Assembly: GCA_947359465.1 (NCBI GenBank)
Contig: OX375877.1
Coordinates: 71,808,698-71,872,697 of the forward strand
Length of the DNA stretch: 64,000 nucleotides
DNA from: Metellina segmentata
Lineage: Eukaryota > Arthropoda > Arachnida > Araneae > Tetragnathidae
Direction of reading: 5' to 3'
Position numbers and translations under genes: made by a program. The notes under the pieces were generated by a model that saw only the letters and a program-made list of their open reading frames with translations, was not told the origin of the DNA and did no database searches. Positions 46,080-58,379 of this stretch are shown here, in pieces (the stretch's first letter is position 1; each line of letters opens with the position of its first letter).

Positions 46080-48078
46080 TTAGAGGCAGCCTCAAACTTG
46101 ATTAAAACGTACGAAAATCCTTCTCGAGATGTTGCTAATCAAGTATGTACTTATCACCAAGAATTAATCGATTGGAATCGAAAAAATATGCTATCAATTA
46201 TTGTTGTTGTCGTGCGGGCCATATATGGCCCAATTAGGGGTGCCATTGCCCCGGAGGGTTGGACTTCTTCATACATGACACATCCGTTTTACAGGAAGCT
46301 ATCAATTACTGAAAAGGTAAAGCTGTGTAGCAGGCAAAACCTAGCTTTGCATGGTCACCAAGATGATGGTAGCGTTGGATTTTCATTGGCATCAACGGCA
46401 AATGAAGGAAATTTCCGTGCTTTGCTGCGGTTCAGAATGTCCGCTGGAGACCAAGTTCTTCGTAAACATTTCGAGTCTTCTAAAACTCAGTTCATAAGCA
46501 AAACCATTCAAAATGACATAATTCAATGCTTTGCCATGTTTTGCCACAAGTTCGAGAAACAGATGTCTATAGCACAGTGTTTGATGATACTACAGATGGT
46601 TCCCATATTTCTCAGTTGACATTTGTACTAAGATACGTGACTGGTGAAGCAAGAAGAATGGAAGTTCATGAAAATTTCTTGACGTTTTTAGATATTTTTG
46701 CTGCTTTACCAAAAACAAAAAGTAGTAGTCCCAAAGAAGCCCACTACCGTGTCAACTTCGGCTGAATTAAAAGCGAACTGGAGTTGGGATTGGTGACAAA
46801 GTTATTAAGATAGTTGAGAATTTGGGATTGGATTCTTCCAGAATGGTTAGTATTGGTACAGACACTGTAGTGTGATGACATCTAATCGTTGCTTGTGAAG
46901 AAGTTTAAAAAATTGCTGTGAATGCAATCCACTGTCCATGTTTTAGCCACCGACTGAATTTGACACTATCCAAATCTTCGTCTATTTCTAGCGTGCGTAA
47001 TTCTGTTGGCATCATCAAACAAGTTGTGAGTTTTGTCCCGGGTTCAGCGAAAAGTAGTAGTGTTTTGAAAAAACACTGGGGGACAACTTTCTGGACTTTT
47101 CAAAACTCGATGGGTCGAAAGACATGCACAATGGCGTTATGAAATTCAAAGCAGATCCCATTAAGACCGTGGATGCGTTGTAGAGTAATCAACTTGTGGC
47201 ACGACCGGATTTCAGCTCCCAAAGCAAAAACTAATTTATTCATTGCGCACTTCATTTATTTTTGCCCTTGTCTCTCAAAATTCTTAAACGCAACATGTTT
47301 TAAGTCATCAACATATGTTTTTACAAATGGAATGTTTGGACCTCAAGAAAGCTCGAGGTGCTGTCTCTGATGCAATCACGATAATGAGTGAATTTAGAAA
47401 AATGTGGAATCCTATTTCGGGAATATATGCAGAGAGGTTGAGAGAAGGCGTAATGGTCTTGGAATTAAAAGAAAAATGCTGCTGGACGCTAAGTTCATAG
47501 ATCAAATACTCCTGCCATAACTCCTGAAAATTATTATAGAATAAATGTTTACTTGCCTTTGTTAAACTCCGTCCAAGAAGACTTGAAAGACCGATTCGCA
47601 CATTAATATCCGGATGTATTATATTTACAAGATTTAGTGCCATCGACTCTTGGCGAAAATTGAAACGGACGAAGAGTCACTCTTCGTATCTGGGACAGAG
47701 CTAAGCCGAATTGAGAAAGGAAGAAATTAGCAGTTACACATTTCAAGTGAGGTGATTAACTGGAGAACCAAATGGAAACGAGAAAATACCAATACCGCGG
47801 CAAAGTACCCAAGTCTCCTTTTGAGGCACTACAAAACTATGATCCTGCAATGTACCATGAGATCTACGTATGATTGAAAGTTCTTGTAACATTACCAATT
47901 ACTGCAGCAACCACCAAGCGTAGCGTTTCTGCACTAAAACGATTTAAGACGTGGCTTTGAAACACAATTAGAGAAGATCGGCTAGTGGGTTTGGCTTTGT
48001 TGCATGTACATTTTGATATTGCAATTTCACCAGTAACAATTTTAGATCGATTTACTAAGGAAAAGGCAAGAATATGAG
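46080..48078 (+). pseudogene. DUF4371/hAT transposase, heavily disrupted
   Basis: Plus strand: KLCSRQNLALHGHQDDGSVG (LAxRGHxD motif), EGNFRALLRFRMSAGDQVLR, then across frames ...VNAIHCPCFSHRLNLTLSKS (C-H-xHxLNLAL block), GSAKSSSVLKKHW, and at 47870-48078 VLVTLPITAATTKRSVSALK, RFKTWL, a stop (CGA to TGA), IREDRLVGLALLHVHFDIAI and a terminal TGA: the hAT dimerisation domain. At least six frame breaks. Confidence 0.85.
46205..46308 (-). repeat. SINE-C fragment within the nested hAT
   Basis: 'ttgttgtcgtgcgggccata', 'tggcccaattaggggtgcca', 'catgacacatccgttttaca' correspond in reverse to 23215-23288. Flanked by 'gctatcaattattg' and 'agctatcaattactg', a likely TSD of about 12 bp (AGCTATCAATTA-like). 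Confidence 0.8.
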
Positions 48079-49663
48079 TTGTTATTATAATGATAACCAT
48101 ATTTAGTGAAATCTTAGATGGTCTTAATGTAAATGTGTTTCTTTAATTCGTATTCAGCATTAACCTTTTCACGTGGAAATCTCTTACCTGTGAATACTTT
48201 TGTGTTTAATACAGAATATAATTTAGTTTCCTGTTTCGACATCAATAATAAGTTTTTTCCTTATATAGTTTGCTTTTGTCTAATCTTCCTTGTTTTGATT
48301 TGGTCTCAAAAAGGATAGACCTACACATTCGCTGAAAATAACTTCTATGAACCTATAAATTTGTTCTAGTTATTTCAAAAATGTCAAATATCCGTATATA
48401 GGAAGCCGTTAAAAAAATCCTAAGTGAAGAAACCTCGGAGCACATTTCGATCTACAGATCGCCCCTCCTAAACAAAGGGTCAAAATCCGCCACCGTCTAC
48501 AATTCTGAATGTCTAGGGGGGAGGGGTCCAAGCTCTTTCAATGCTTCGACTATAGTTTCAGCTAAATGCTGTCCTATACTCTGACCTACTGGAATGAAAG
48601 CATCAAAATTTTCTTGCATAATTCCTGAAGAAGTGTCACACTTTCACACAAGAAGTGTCATTCTACCAGCATCACGGGTAGTCCTCCATGATCGCATAAT
48701 ATTTGGCTACCTTAATTTTTTCCACGACTTGCTCAACTACGCCTTTTCTCATTAATGTGATCAGTTCGATTTTAATTTCGTGGTTAAAGTAGTGACTTTT
48801 AATTTCCTTTTCAATGATACTGCGCAAATGTTCACTTAATGTTGGGTCATATTTTGATCTTAACTTAATTATATCAATGAAGTTACCTGAATTTGTGTTA
48901 AACTCAATATACAAACATTCTCTGTGACCTCTAAATGCCAAGTTATGGATGGCTAAGTATACTAATCTTTCAAAGAATGTCGTAAGTTTCATGTCGCATT
49001 TTTAGCATTTTAATCAATATTCTGTAGGTAAATTTCTAAAGAAAACTCTTTAAGAGTAGGCCTCGCAGAAAATCAAGAACGTTTAATATATTTCATAACA
49101 TAGAACGGGCCTAGCAAATTATTATTGTCTTATATTCTGAGAGGCCCTTTTTCCGATTCAAAGCGCGAGGCCGTCAGCGGTCGCTTACGTGGCTTACGCC
49201 TTGGTCGAATAAGTTCCAAATCCTATACACAAGCCCTATACAAAAGTCTCTAGAATTGAAAAACTCTAGTCTCTAGAATTAGAAACACTCCTCGCGTTGT
49301 GAAAACTAAAATGCATCGGTACTAAACTTCTTGAAATTCCTTAAGAGTTGAGTACCGATAAACATTACACATGTATCAGATATGCCTCACCATTAAAAAC
49401 AACCATTGATTTATTGATTTGCCAAATATAGTCAGAAACTCATCACATGCTGAGAGTTAGAAATGCTAATAAAGTCTTGTGTTGTATGTCAAATAATTTT
49501 TTTAACAATTATAACAAATATTCTTAGGATTTAAGTTGTGGTTTGATTCAATTTTAAAACTCAACCGACATACAAGGAAATTCAGAATACTATTGGTTAT
49601 TGATAATCCTAAGGTTTCTCTCTACCCAAATAAGCACTATCGACTTCTATTCAGAGAATCTCA

Positions 49664-51307
49664 TTTTGGGAGCACCCAGAAATCACCTTCATCACAACAT
49701 TGGCTGATGAAAGGATTGATATTATGGAATTCCGGATCGGCCGAAAGTCCTCACGTTGGGCTGGTGAGGAAGTTTTGAGAGTGGGGTGTCAGCTCAGGTG
49801 TTGCTTCGTCATCTGACCGAGGTTCAAAATTACGAGGTGTTGTCCTCGGATCTTTCCCTTAAGGGACTGATCCCGGACCGTCGTCAATAGCCCGTTGTGT
49901 CGCTCTAGTACGACGTTAACTAAAATTACCATTACCATTTTGGGAGCACCCAGAAATCACCTTCATCACAACATTGGCTGATGAAAGGATTGATATTATG
50001 GAATTCCGGATCGGCCGAAAGTCCTCACGTTGGGCTGGTGAGGAAGTTTTGAGAGTGGGGTGTCAGCTCAGGTGTTGCTTCGTCATCTGACCGAGGTTCA
50101 AAATTACGAGGTGTTGTCCTCGGATCTTTCCCTTAAGGGACTGATCCCGGACCGTCGTCAATAGCCCGTTGTGTCGCTCTAGTACGACGTTAACTAAAAT
50201 TACCATTACCATTTTGGGAGCACCCAGAAATCACCTTCATCACAACATTGGCTGATGAAAGGATTGATATTATGGAATTCCGGATCGGCCGAAAGTCCTC
50301 ACGTTGGGCTGGTGAGGAAGTTTTGAGAGTGGGGTGTCAGCTCAGGTGTTGCTTCGTCATCTGACCGAGGTTCAAAATTACGAGGTGTTGTCCTCGGATC
50401 TTTCCCTTAAGGGACTGATCCCGGACCGTCGTCAATAGCCCGTTGTGTCGCTCTAGTACGACGTTAACTAAAATTACCATTACCATTTTGGGAGCACCCA
50501 GAAATCACCTTCATCACAACATTGGCTGATGAAAGGATTGATATTATGGAATTCCGGATCGGCCGAAAGTCCTCACGTTGGGCTGGTGAGGAAGTTTTGA
50601 GAGTGGGGTGTCAGCTCAGGTGTTGCTTCGTCATCTGACCGAGGTTCAAAATTACGAGGTGTTGTCCTCGGATCTTTCCCTTAAGGGACTGATCCCGGAC
50701 CGTCGTCAATAGCCCGTTGTGTCGCTCTAGTACGACGTTAACTAAAATTACCATTACCATTTTGGGAGCACCCAGAAATCACCTTCATCACAACATTGGC
50801 TGATGAAAGGATTGATATTATGGAATTCCGGATCGGCCGAAAGTCCTCACGTTGGGCTGGTGAGGAAGTTTTGAGAGTGGGGTGTCAGCTCAGGTGTTGC
50901 TTCGTCATCTGACCGAGGTTCAAAATTACGAGGTGTTGTCCTCGGATCTTTCCCTTAAGGGACTGATCCCGGACCGTCGTCAATAGCCCGTTGTGTCGCT
51001 CTAGTACGACGTTAACTAAAATTACCATTACCATTTTGGGAGCACCCAGAAATCACCTTCATCACAACATTGGCTGATGAAAGGATTGATATTATGGAAT
51101 TCCGGATCGGCCGACAGTCCTCACGTTGGGCTGGTGAGGAAGTTTTGAGAGTGGGGTGTCAGCTCAGGTGTTACCTCGTCATCTGACCGTAGTTCAAAAA
51201 TACGTGTTGTCGTCCTCGGATCTTTCGCTTAGGGGATTGATCCCGGACCGTCATCAATAGCCCGTTGAGTTACTCTAGTACGACGTTAATTAAAATTACC
51301 TTCCCAT
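49664..51307 (+). repeat. Six-unit 274-bp tandem array built from a SINE-A body
   Basis: The start 'ttttgggagcacccagaaat' recurs at 49664, 49938, 50212, 50486, 50760 and 51034: 274 bp each time. Each unit is about 75 bp of unique DNA plus a 5'-truncated SINE-A body ('cggccgaaagtcctcacgtt' to 'taaaattaccattaccat'). Units 1-5 look identical by eye; unit 6 has many point differences in its SINE part and is probably the ancestral copy. Confidence 0.96.
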
Positions 51308-51309
51308 TG

Positions 51310-52380
51310 ATGGAATGAAAATTGAATTCGCTAATTCTCCGGCCCTTTTTGTCATGTGACATATCTGATCTGTCATTAATTGTGAGTACCTTTGAAAATC
51401 CTGTTCCAGTATTTCCTTGCTACACTAAAAAAATGTGGGAAGATAGTATCGTCTGCAGAATACCGTGAATTATACCAGGTTGGTACAAGTGGTCCAGTCT
51501 CGCGTTTCACGATAAGTATACAAAAGGGATTCCTTATTAGAATGTGCTCATAGGTTAATCACATTTCATAGATAATGGGTGGTATTCGATGTGCCACCAT
51601 ATCTGCGTTGCATTCAGGGAAAAGCACCAAAACAAAAGGCAGAACTATGTATTGCACATGCACATTAAATACTACATATTGAAGAATACCGGGTAGAATC
51701 TTGTACAGTGCGTTCGTCACTAATCCCAAAGCAAATCTCTCGGTATATTGGCATTGAATGGAAATTGGGCACAGATTTATCTTACCCCTTCGGGTAGTTT
51801 ATCTTCAAGTCGAAAACTGCCCTGTAGTGGTAATCCTCTGTTTGCGAAAACCTATTTCAAACTCACCAATTAAGGAAAGAGGCAATTTGTTTTTGTCTAC
51901 TTGGATCTTCATTTTCCCTTGGAGTAATGGGACAGTCAAGATACCTGGTCAAAACAATTTAATGGTTAATGTTTGTTACGAATTGGCCTTTCTAAAGTGT
52001 TCTTGGAGTTTCCACAAGTGAAAACCTTCTTGTAGGTCACTTTAACATTGCTTGTGTGGAAAAAGTCTTTGGAGAGAGTTCAGACGGTACCATGTTGGAA
52101 AAGCCAAAATGTCAGAATTTGAGAACTTGAAAGGCTGATCTCTTCTCTAAGATATCATTTATAAATTTTGAAAAACTAACAAATTTGTAAAACTATTAGA
52201 ATTTTTTCGACCCATCCCCCAATACGCCTAATTCTTGAACTCCTTAATTGTTATTTCTTAATTCCTTAATTGTTATTTTGTACTAAGTTCTTAAATGAAA
52301 AGTGCTTCCTAGCTAAATTTATGCTTATCTGTGCAGTTCCGAGGACTTCGCTTTTGCGTAACTTGTATAATACCTCTAAA
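51310..52380. other. Stretch without recognised gene
   Basis: An 87-codon open frame at 51758 has no family signature and no supporting signals. Confidence 0.45.
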
Positions 52381-52382
52381 AC

Positions 52383-52857
52383 TAACATTAGTGTTTTAAT
52401 GTGTTGTTGTTGTTTCTTATGCCTACACTGGCAGACCGGAGGAGTGCCAGGCCCGTCGAAGACGGCAAGAGGCGAGGCGGTGCGCCTTCCATGTTATTGA
52501 GCCCCATTGGGAGCAAGTCCGGCTTTGCTCGACATACAGGACACATCCGTTTTACAGGAAGGCCCCTTTCATACATCCATTCACTCACACATATCGTAAT
52601 TTTAGATCCCAATCAGATGCCGATAACCCCCTGATCAGGCACTCCCAGAGGTATTGATTTGGTATGGGAACATGGGGGACTTTTGTGACCACGACCTATT
52701 TAACGTGCCCCAGTCACCATTAGTGAACACGACGGTCTTTAGCCAGGTCGAGGCGCCGATCTCGCAATCATCAGAATTGCAGGCTCCGCCGAGGACAGAA
52801 CCCACAACCCTTCTGATGCGAGCCCGACGCTCTACTGACTGAGCTACCGCGGCTCAG
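52383..52857 (-). repeat. SINE-C, full-length copy (about 475 bp)
   Basis: Minus strand from 52857: GAGCCGCGGTAGCTCAGTCA, GTAGAGCGTCGGGCTCGCAT, GGGTTGTGGGTTCTGTCC (B-box-like), then a long body through 'aaatcaatacctctgggagt' to 'ggtctgccagtgtaggcata' and an ACAACAACAACA tail. The longest representative here. Confidence 0.88.
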
Positions 52858-52920
52858 TGTTTTAATGTTATAAATTTTGTTCATGTGTCTTTAATACCCA
52901 GTTCGTAATTTTATTTTTCT

Positions 52921-54505
52921 ACTAGCAAAATACCCGACCTTACTCGGTTTCAATTCGTTTACTCTAGATTGAAGAGATAATCAAAATATATAATGACTTA
53001 CGTTTTTTGTAGAGTAAAAATTTATTTTAACACCTTTCGCCATCTTTATATTTTCTACAACTTACTTTGGACACAAATCCTACACATGCATATCCATTCA
53101 TGTAATACATTTCACATACATCGCACAATTGCTGTATGACAAAGCTAAAAAAGACGAAAGGTGATACTAAGGTTACTACTATAAAAGACGATTTATAGGA
53201 AGATTTGGAATTCCCTTTCTTAAGTTGTTTTCATGTGCAACTCAATTAATTAAAATTACGATCTACGGCGAGTGCTCTCGCACTCATAGTCAACAAAACA
53301 ATATTTTTTTACCTGTGGCACTCTTGCCTCCGGTATGCGACATTGTGAAATTTTGCAATCTTCTCCTGTCATTACTACAACGAATTTTTTAATGTTGGAA
53401 AAAGTTCTAGTTTGGATTTTTAAACATTATTATTATTTCAATAACGACATTATTCTTTAAATAACGGCATTATTCTTTAAATAATGGCATTATTCTTTAA
53501 ATAACGGCATAACTACACTTAAAATTTACTGAAAATTTATACTGACTTACCTGACATTTTCAAGTCTAATACTTTGTGGTGCTGTTGGGTGTGATGAGAA
53601 GGAAAACACATTTATTAAAATAATAAATATTTAAAACAGGAAACAGCAAAGTAAAACAAAATAAAAGATGTCGTAAAAAATTGTTCCAAAGATATTAATT
53701 TGTGAATCAATTTTATCTCTTGATCTCGCACAGTTGCCACAACTTACAACTAAAAGTGTACAAAATTTAGAAATGTGAAATTAATTCAGAGCGAAAGAAT
53801 CAGAAAAAATATCTCTGCTCGCGCGATCTTGTTCATTCTCGTTTCATTGAAAAATATCGTCTGTCCCAAATTTTCGGAAATCGTTTTCATTGCGCAAAGA
53901 ATAAAAATAAGACTCGAAATAAATGACGTATCAGAAATGAAATTCCATAAAAAAAAAAAAAAAATTAAATTTTTAAGAATAATTACTTTTTCAGCAGTAC
54001 TGGTAAATCAATCGAATTAATCGTAGTATTCAATAGACATTCCAATTTTTCCAAAACTACCAAATTATGGTTGATTTAAGTATACTTACTCAGATGTTTT
54101 AGCATGAAACTCGTCTAAATATAACAATAAAGAAATGTTTAATATTGCATTCACTAAATTATTAGATAATGTATAAAATAAAATACAACGCAATCAAATA
54201 TCTGGAATACAATTCATGTGATGCCTACACAAACACACAAACACAAAATCGAGCATAGAACAGAAAGACGGACAGACAGACTTTCGCAACCAATTCCACT
54301 CACTAAATCAAGATAAGTACTCTCTGTATGCAAATTTCCATGAAAATATCTTAAACCGCGTGGACGTGTATAGGGCACAACATACAGACACCAAACGAGA
54401 AAAAGGCGGATTCGGCATCAGAAGGGTCCAAAACGGATAGAAAACTTGAAATGCGTCGAAAATATTGAATGTACAAACAAACACTCCATTCTTATTTATA
54501 GATTA
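52921..54505 (+). repeat. Repeat X copy 2
   Basis: Nearly identical to 5600-7172 over its whole length, including the tandem 'cattattctttaaataacgg' units (one more unit here) and the 3' 'actccattcttatttat' end. The CAGA tract is contracted. Confidence 0.85.
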
Positions 54506-55198
54506 TTCTGATCAACTGTTTTATAAAACGAAAGTAATTGGAAATTCACAAGTCGATGAAATATTCTTGATATAAACTGGTTTTATCGTGTAAACAGATA
54601 CACGTTTAGTTTTTGTAACTGGGTTTTATAAGACGAAAACATGCACAACACATTTATTGCTTTGGAATTCGTGGAAATAATTGTGTGTAAGATAAATTAA
54701 ACATTAACTGCATAGTTAAATAATTATACAACATAGTATTTTGAACAGTTTCCAAGTATAGATGTTATTCAAAATCTAAATAAAAGCTCCAATATGGATA
54801 ACAATACCTGTAGATATAATATTGAAAAAACTACTTAATTCCAGCATTTCACATTAAGCCCAAGATCAAAAACTAAAAATAACCTGTGAACTCAAATTTT
54901 TAAAAGATGTAACTAACAATACATAACAGTAGTTATTGCTAGGAGCAGTTTGGTCAAATCTGGACAGAAAATGGCCAGAATAAAGGCAGTTATGTAATTC
55001 TATAAAATTCGAAGCACATCCGTATTTAAACAGTGAAAACTTCAAAGTTAATTCTAAAAAGACTTGCAAAAAAAACTAGAATATAGATAATTTAATATCC
55101 TTTTTGTAGCAAATTACGTTTTCTGTTAAGTCATCATTAACATAATTGTGTGAAATTGCCATTTAAAAGCAAAAACAAATTTAAAAATTCAAAGCATG

Positions 55199-55204
55199 TT
55201 TATT
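55199..55204 (-). terminator. PolyA signal AATAAA for the two-repeat gene
   Basis: AATAAA on the minus strand, about 62 nt past the stop codon at 55268-55266. Its position and sequence fit a normal animal cleavage and polyadenylation signal and give a short 3' UTR. No other canonical signal lies between it and the stop. Confidence 0.6.
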
Positions 55205-55265
55205 ACGAGACATTAAAAAATGTATATACAACATTCGAACATTAACAATAAATATTTTTTTTTAA

Positions 55266-56389
55266 TTAAGCATCATCAGAACAGTTTAAGTTACGATAAT
55301 CTTCCTTCAGATCCTGCATGATATTCTTCTTGGTTTTAAATTTACTCTTCTTCAAGTCCTTGAAAATCTCGATTTCGTAACACCACTTCTTGTCATGGTT
55401 ACGCAGCACGAAATACTTATTCTTCTCCAACTGTCGCTCTCCAGGCAGATTATAGTTCATCTCTGGCATTTTCTCCGCGTTTAGCCAATGGGCGTACAAG
55501 AAACAGCAATTGTCCGTGTCCACATCGCTCATCTCCAGCCACCGCACTAGGAATGTGGTGTTTTTGTTGAGGTACTTCTTAGACTTGAGGACGTAATTCA
55601 GGTTTTTCTGCGTGCGCTTCATACTTTCCATGATATCGAGCGAGATGAGTTTGAGATCGAAACAGATATTGATGGTTTCGATCGTCTTGCCGTACTGCAC
55701 AGCAAGCATGTACACTCCACGAGAACTGGGAGCCAGGTCGTCGAACACAACCTCGTCCAGCTTCCTCCACTCACCGAAATAGGAGTCACAGTTCTCGCAG
55801 GGCTCGTTCCAGACGCAGCCTTCGACCACCTCGGCCAGTTTTGTGGGTGGGCCTTTGGGTTTCTTCCAGAAAGCGTCCTTCTGGGGAAGGCACCACTTCT
55901 GCAGACCGTCCGAAAACGCCACGGTGTCGGTGCTTTGAAGAATGTCCAAGCCAGGCCATGTCTCCACTAGCTTAGGGAGCACGCCGTTGTTGTACCAATG
56001 CGCGCACAAGTTGATGACGTCTTTGTCTTTGGGCTGCTTGAAGGTCATCCACCTGCACAGGATGGTGGATTTGGTCACCTTGGATTTCTTGTCCGAGACG
56101 TTGTTTTTGGTTTGGTCGATGCGGTTGTACGCAGCCTTCTGGATGTCGGACTTGTCGAGGACGATGTCCACGACTTCGGTGACGTTTTTATTCTTCAGGG
56201 CGATCGCGAAGATTCCGGGCTTGATGGGGACTTTGGCCAGAACGTCCTCGTTCGATTCCTCCCATTTGCCGAACCTCTTCTCGCAGAATTCGCATTCGTC
56301 GATCCAGCCCTGACACGGTGCTATAGGGATGTCGTCCATGCCCTTTTTCGTGGAATAGTCGGGAATTGGCATTCCCGTTTTAGCTCGAG
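55266..56389 (-). CDS. Main coding exon of a two-repeat protein, possibly a degenerate GIY-YIG-like fold
   Basis: Open frame of 368 codons from an internal Met at 56372, extended 17 nt upstream to an acceptor (AG at 56391-56390 after a T-rich tract). Joined to the 4-nt start exon at 61722-61719 it gives 375 aa in one frame. Using 375-aa numbering, repeat 1 has Cys34-x2-Cys37-x4-Phe-Gly-x-Trp44, Gly-Ile-Phe near 60, Arg-Trp near 114, Ala-His-Trp near 131 and Pro-Gly near 147. Repeat 2 has Cys199-x2-Cys202-x4-Phe-Gly-x-Trp209, Gly-Val-Tyr near 226, Arg-Trp near 284, Ala-His-Trp near 301 and Leu-Pro-Gly near 316. The C-terminus is Lys-rich. No signal peptide or membrane segment is visible, so it is probably intracellular. 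The exon is clearly more GC-rich than its flanks and has no internal stop, so it looks under selection. The order G-V-Y, then R-W-x-E, then a late N-x-x-P-G loosely recalls GIY-YIG nucleases, but the catalytic Tyr, Arg and Glu are not evident. Function unknown. Confidence 0.9.
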
Positions 56390-56951
56390 CTGAAAAGGCA
56401 AAAAATAATAATTATGAGACATTGAGTTTAATAACCAAACTGAACAAGGAATAATTTTGAAACTTTTCACTGATTGCGAGTAGGGAGGAACAATTTTCTA
56501 AAGACGATAAAGCTGTAACCGTCTCTTATTAAAATAAATTTTAGTTCTTGAAGATAAACCCTTGCCTTCCAAATCAGATTTTACATTTCAAGCAATTTAA
56601 TTCTTTGTAATGGCTTCTAATATTTAGACCTGCGAAATATAAAAGTTTTGAAAAGTAAAGTGAAAGTAGAACACGGTATTAGAAATTTGAGAAACTTAAA
56701 ATTTTAAAAATAGTCTTTTTATAACAAATGCAGAAGACCGCTTCACAAAATTAATGCTCTTTCTCTAGAAATTCCATCATTTCGAATTTGATGGCTGTAA
56801 AACGAGATGTAGATAAATGATGGCAAATGTATTACGGTTTTCTATTTAAAGTAATCATAAATACCAAATGAATAAATTCACCCTAAATAATCTAATCTGT
56901 CCACTGCAAAACTTGCTTGAGAATTTTGACGATTCTTCCCCTTGCTCGAAT

Positions 56952-57275
56952 GGTAAGGTAATTTTTATTAACGTCGTACTAGAGCAACACAACAGGCTAT
57001 TGACGACGGTCCGGGATCAATCCCCAAACGGAAAGATCCGATGACAACACCACGTAAATTTGAACTACGGTCAGATGCCGAGACAACACCTAAGCTGGCA
57101 CCCCACTTTCCAAACTTCCACATCAACCCAACGTGGACTTTCCGCCATGACAGATTTAAGGTGTACCAGCTGCCTCTACACCATATGCTCCCAAACAGCC
57201 ATGCACTGACACGGATTCGAACCAGGAACCTTCCGATCGAGAGGCTAACACCTCAACCACCAGACCGGTTGGTCA
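56952..57275 (-). repeat. SINE-A within the 5.3-kb intron
   Basis: 'ggtaaggtaatttttattaa' tail through to the head complement 'ggattcgaaccaggaacctt' and 'accagaccggttggtc'. Diverged from the other copies, so older. Confidence 0.85.
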
Positions 57276-57834
57276 ACCGATGCCCAGACGGATTACAACC
57301 GTTGTTGCTGCCACAGGTGGCAGCTCTGTGTACTGCATTCTGCATGCTGTGTACCCCAAACCACCAAAGCAAATTTAATCATGTCCTTCTTCCATTATAC
57401 TGTATATGTACAATAAATTATAATATTATACTTGCTTTCCTTCCTGGTGTAGCAATTTTAAAGGCCAGCGGTGTATATTGCCAATAAAAGGTATTACAGC
57501 ATAAAAAAACATCATTAATTCCGGTTAAAATACAATTTTATTTATCGCTGTTTGGAGTAAGTTTATGAAACTAGCGACATACTGAAAAATTGCATTCTAG
57601 TATTATAATACCAAGAAATTTACCAAACCACTAGTGCCCCTCTGTATTTAACTTAGCAGGAACAGAATCTCATGATTTAGTGTGACTTAATACCTTGTTT
57701 ATTAACCTCATAAAAATGTTATTAATTTAGGATGGTTCTATTGTAACCTGTGTGCATTGAGATGCTCAGATGTTCTGAAGCTAATTTTTTAGAAAATTAG
57801 CACTGTTATTGACATTTATTGATATTGAAAGCAG

Positions 57835-58132
57835 GTAGGTTAGTTCAATTTAATGTGGCACTGGAGCAACACCAACGATCCGGAATCAATCACGAAGGGA
57901 AAGATCTGAGAACAACACCTCTTAATTTTGAACAACGGTCAAATGACAAGGTCAACACATGAGTTGGCACCCCACTCACCAAACTTGCACACACACCCCG
58001 CCAACGTCAGGATATTTGACAGATTTTACGTATGCCAGCCCCCACGTACACAACAATCGTTGGATATAGGTTCAAACTCGCAACCCTCCGGTTGCTAATC
58101 CGCTTTTCTTGCTATCGGGATACCGCGGTTCC
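57835..58132 (-). repeat. SINE-B copy in the intron
   Basis: Body 'gtggcactggagcaacacca', 'ggtcaacacatgagttggca', head complement 'ggttcaaactcgcaaccctc' and 'tgctaatccgcttttcttgc'. Confidence 0.75.
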
Positions 58133-58177
58133 GATATTGAAAGTAAACCATAGAAATTCACATTATAAAATGCACGG

Positions 58178-58363
58178 TAATGGTAATTTTAGTTAACGTC
58201 GTACTAGAGCAACACAACGGGCTATTGACGACGGTCCAGAATCAATCCCTTAAGGGAGAGATCCGAGGACAACACCTCGTAATTTTTAACCACGGTCAGA
58301 TGACGAAGCAACATCTGAGCTGGCACTCCACTCTCCAAACTTCCACACCAACCCAACGTGATT
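58178..58363 (-). repeat. SINE-A, head-truncated, with 10-bp TSD
   Basis: Tail and body only ('ggtaatggtaattttagtta' to 'ccaacccaacgtg'). Flanking AAAATGCACG at 58168-58177 and 58366-58375 shows this is a genuine 5'-truncated insertion and not a later deletion. Confidence 0.9.
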
Positions 58364-58379
58364 AAAAAATGCACGAGTT

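Larger units (their letters stand above)
45668..48495 (+). mobile_element. Second hAT (DUF4371-type) nested in opposite orientation
   Basis: Ends CAGTGATGGATATCAAGTGG (45668), reversed right end CGGTGGCGGATTTTGACCC (48495); both carry 'gatcgcccctcc' just inside. Flanks atcaCAAT / tctaCAAT may be a decayed 8-bp TSD. Contains the degraded plus-strand transposase at 46080-48078 and a SINE-C fragment (46205-46308). Confidence 0.75.
42256..49200 (-). mobile_element. hAT (ZMYM1/DUF4371-type) transposon, host of several insertions
   Basis: Left end CAGTGGCTGCGCTAGTGTAT at 42256; right end near 49140-49200. Minus-strand coding pieces, in order: 48992-48560 (LAIHNLAFRGHRE, NTNSGNFIDIIKLRSKYD, the DUF4371 N-terminal block), about 45640-45277, 45007-44750 and 44150-43873 (ILTIPESTAIAEHCFSNLKL, then VKNYLSTTMIQERLSSLAVL, the hAT C-terminal dimerisation domain, to a stop). 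The gaps are filled by a nested hAT (45668-48495), a MITE (45019-45276) and a Helitron-like element (44172-44483). Confidence 0.75.

Noticed and set aside
55942..56393. Plus-strand frames of 123 and 131 codons opposite the large exon
   Set aside because: Antisense shadows of the GC-rich coding exon; no splice or start signals.
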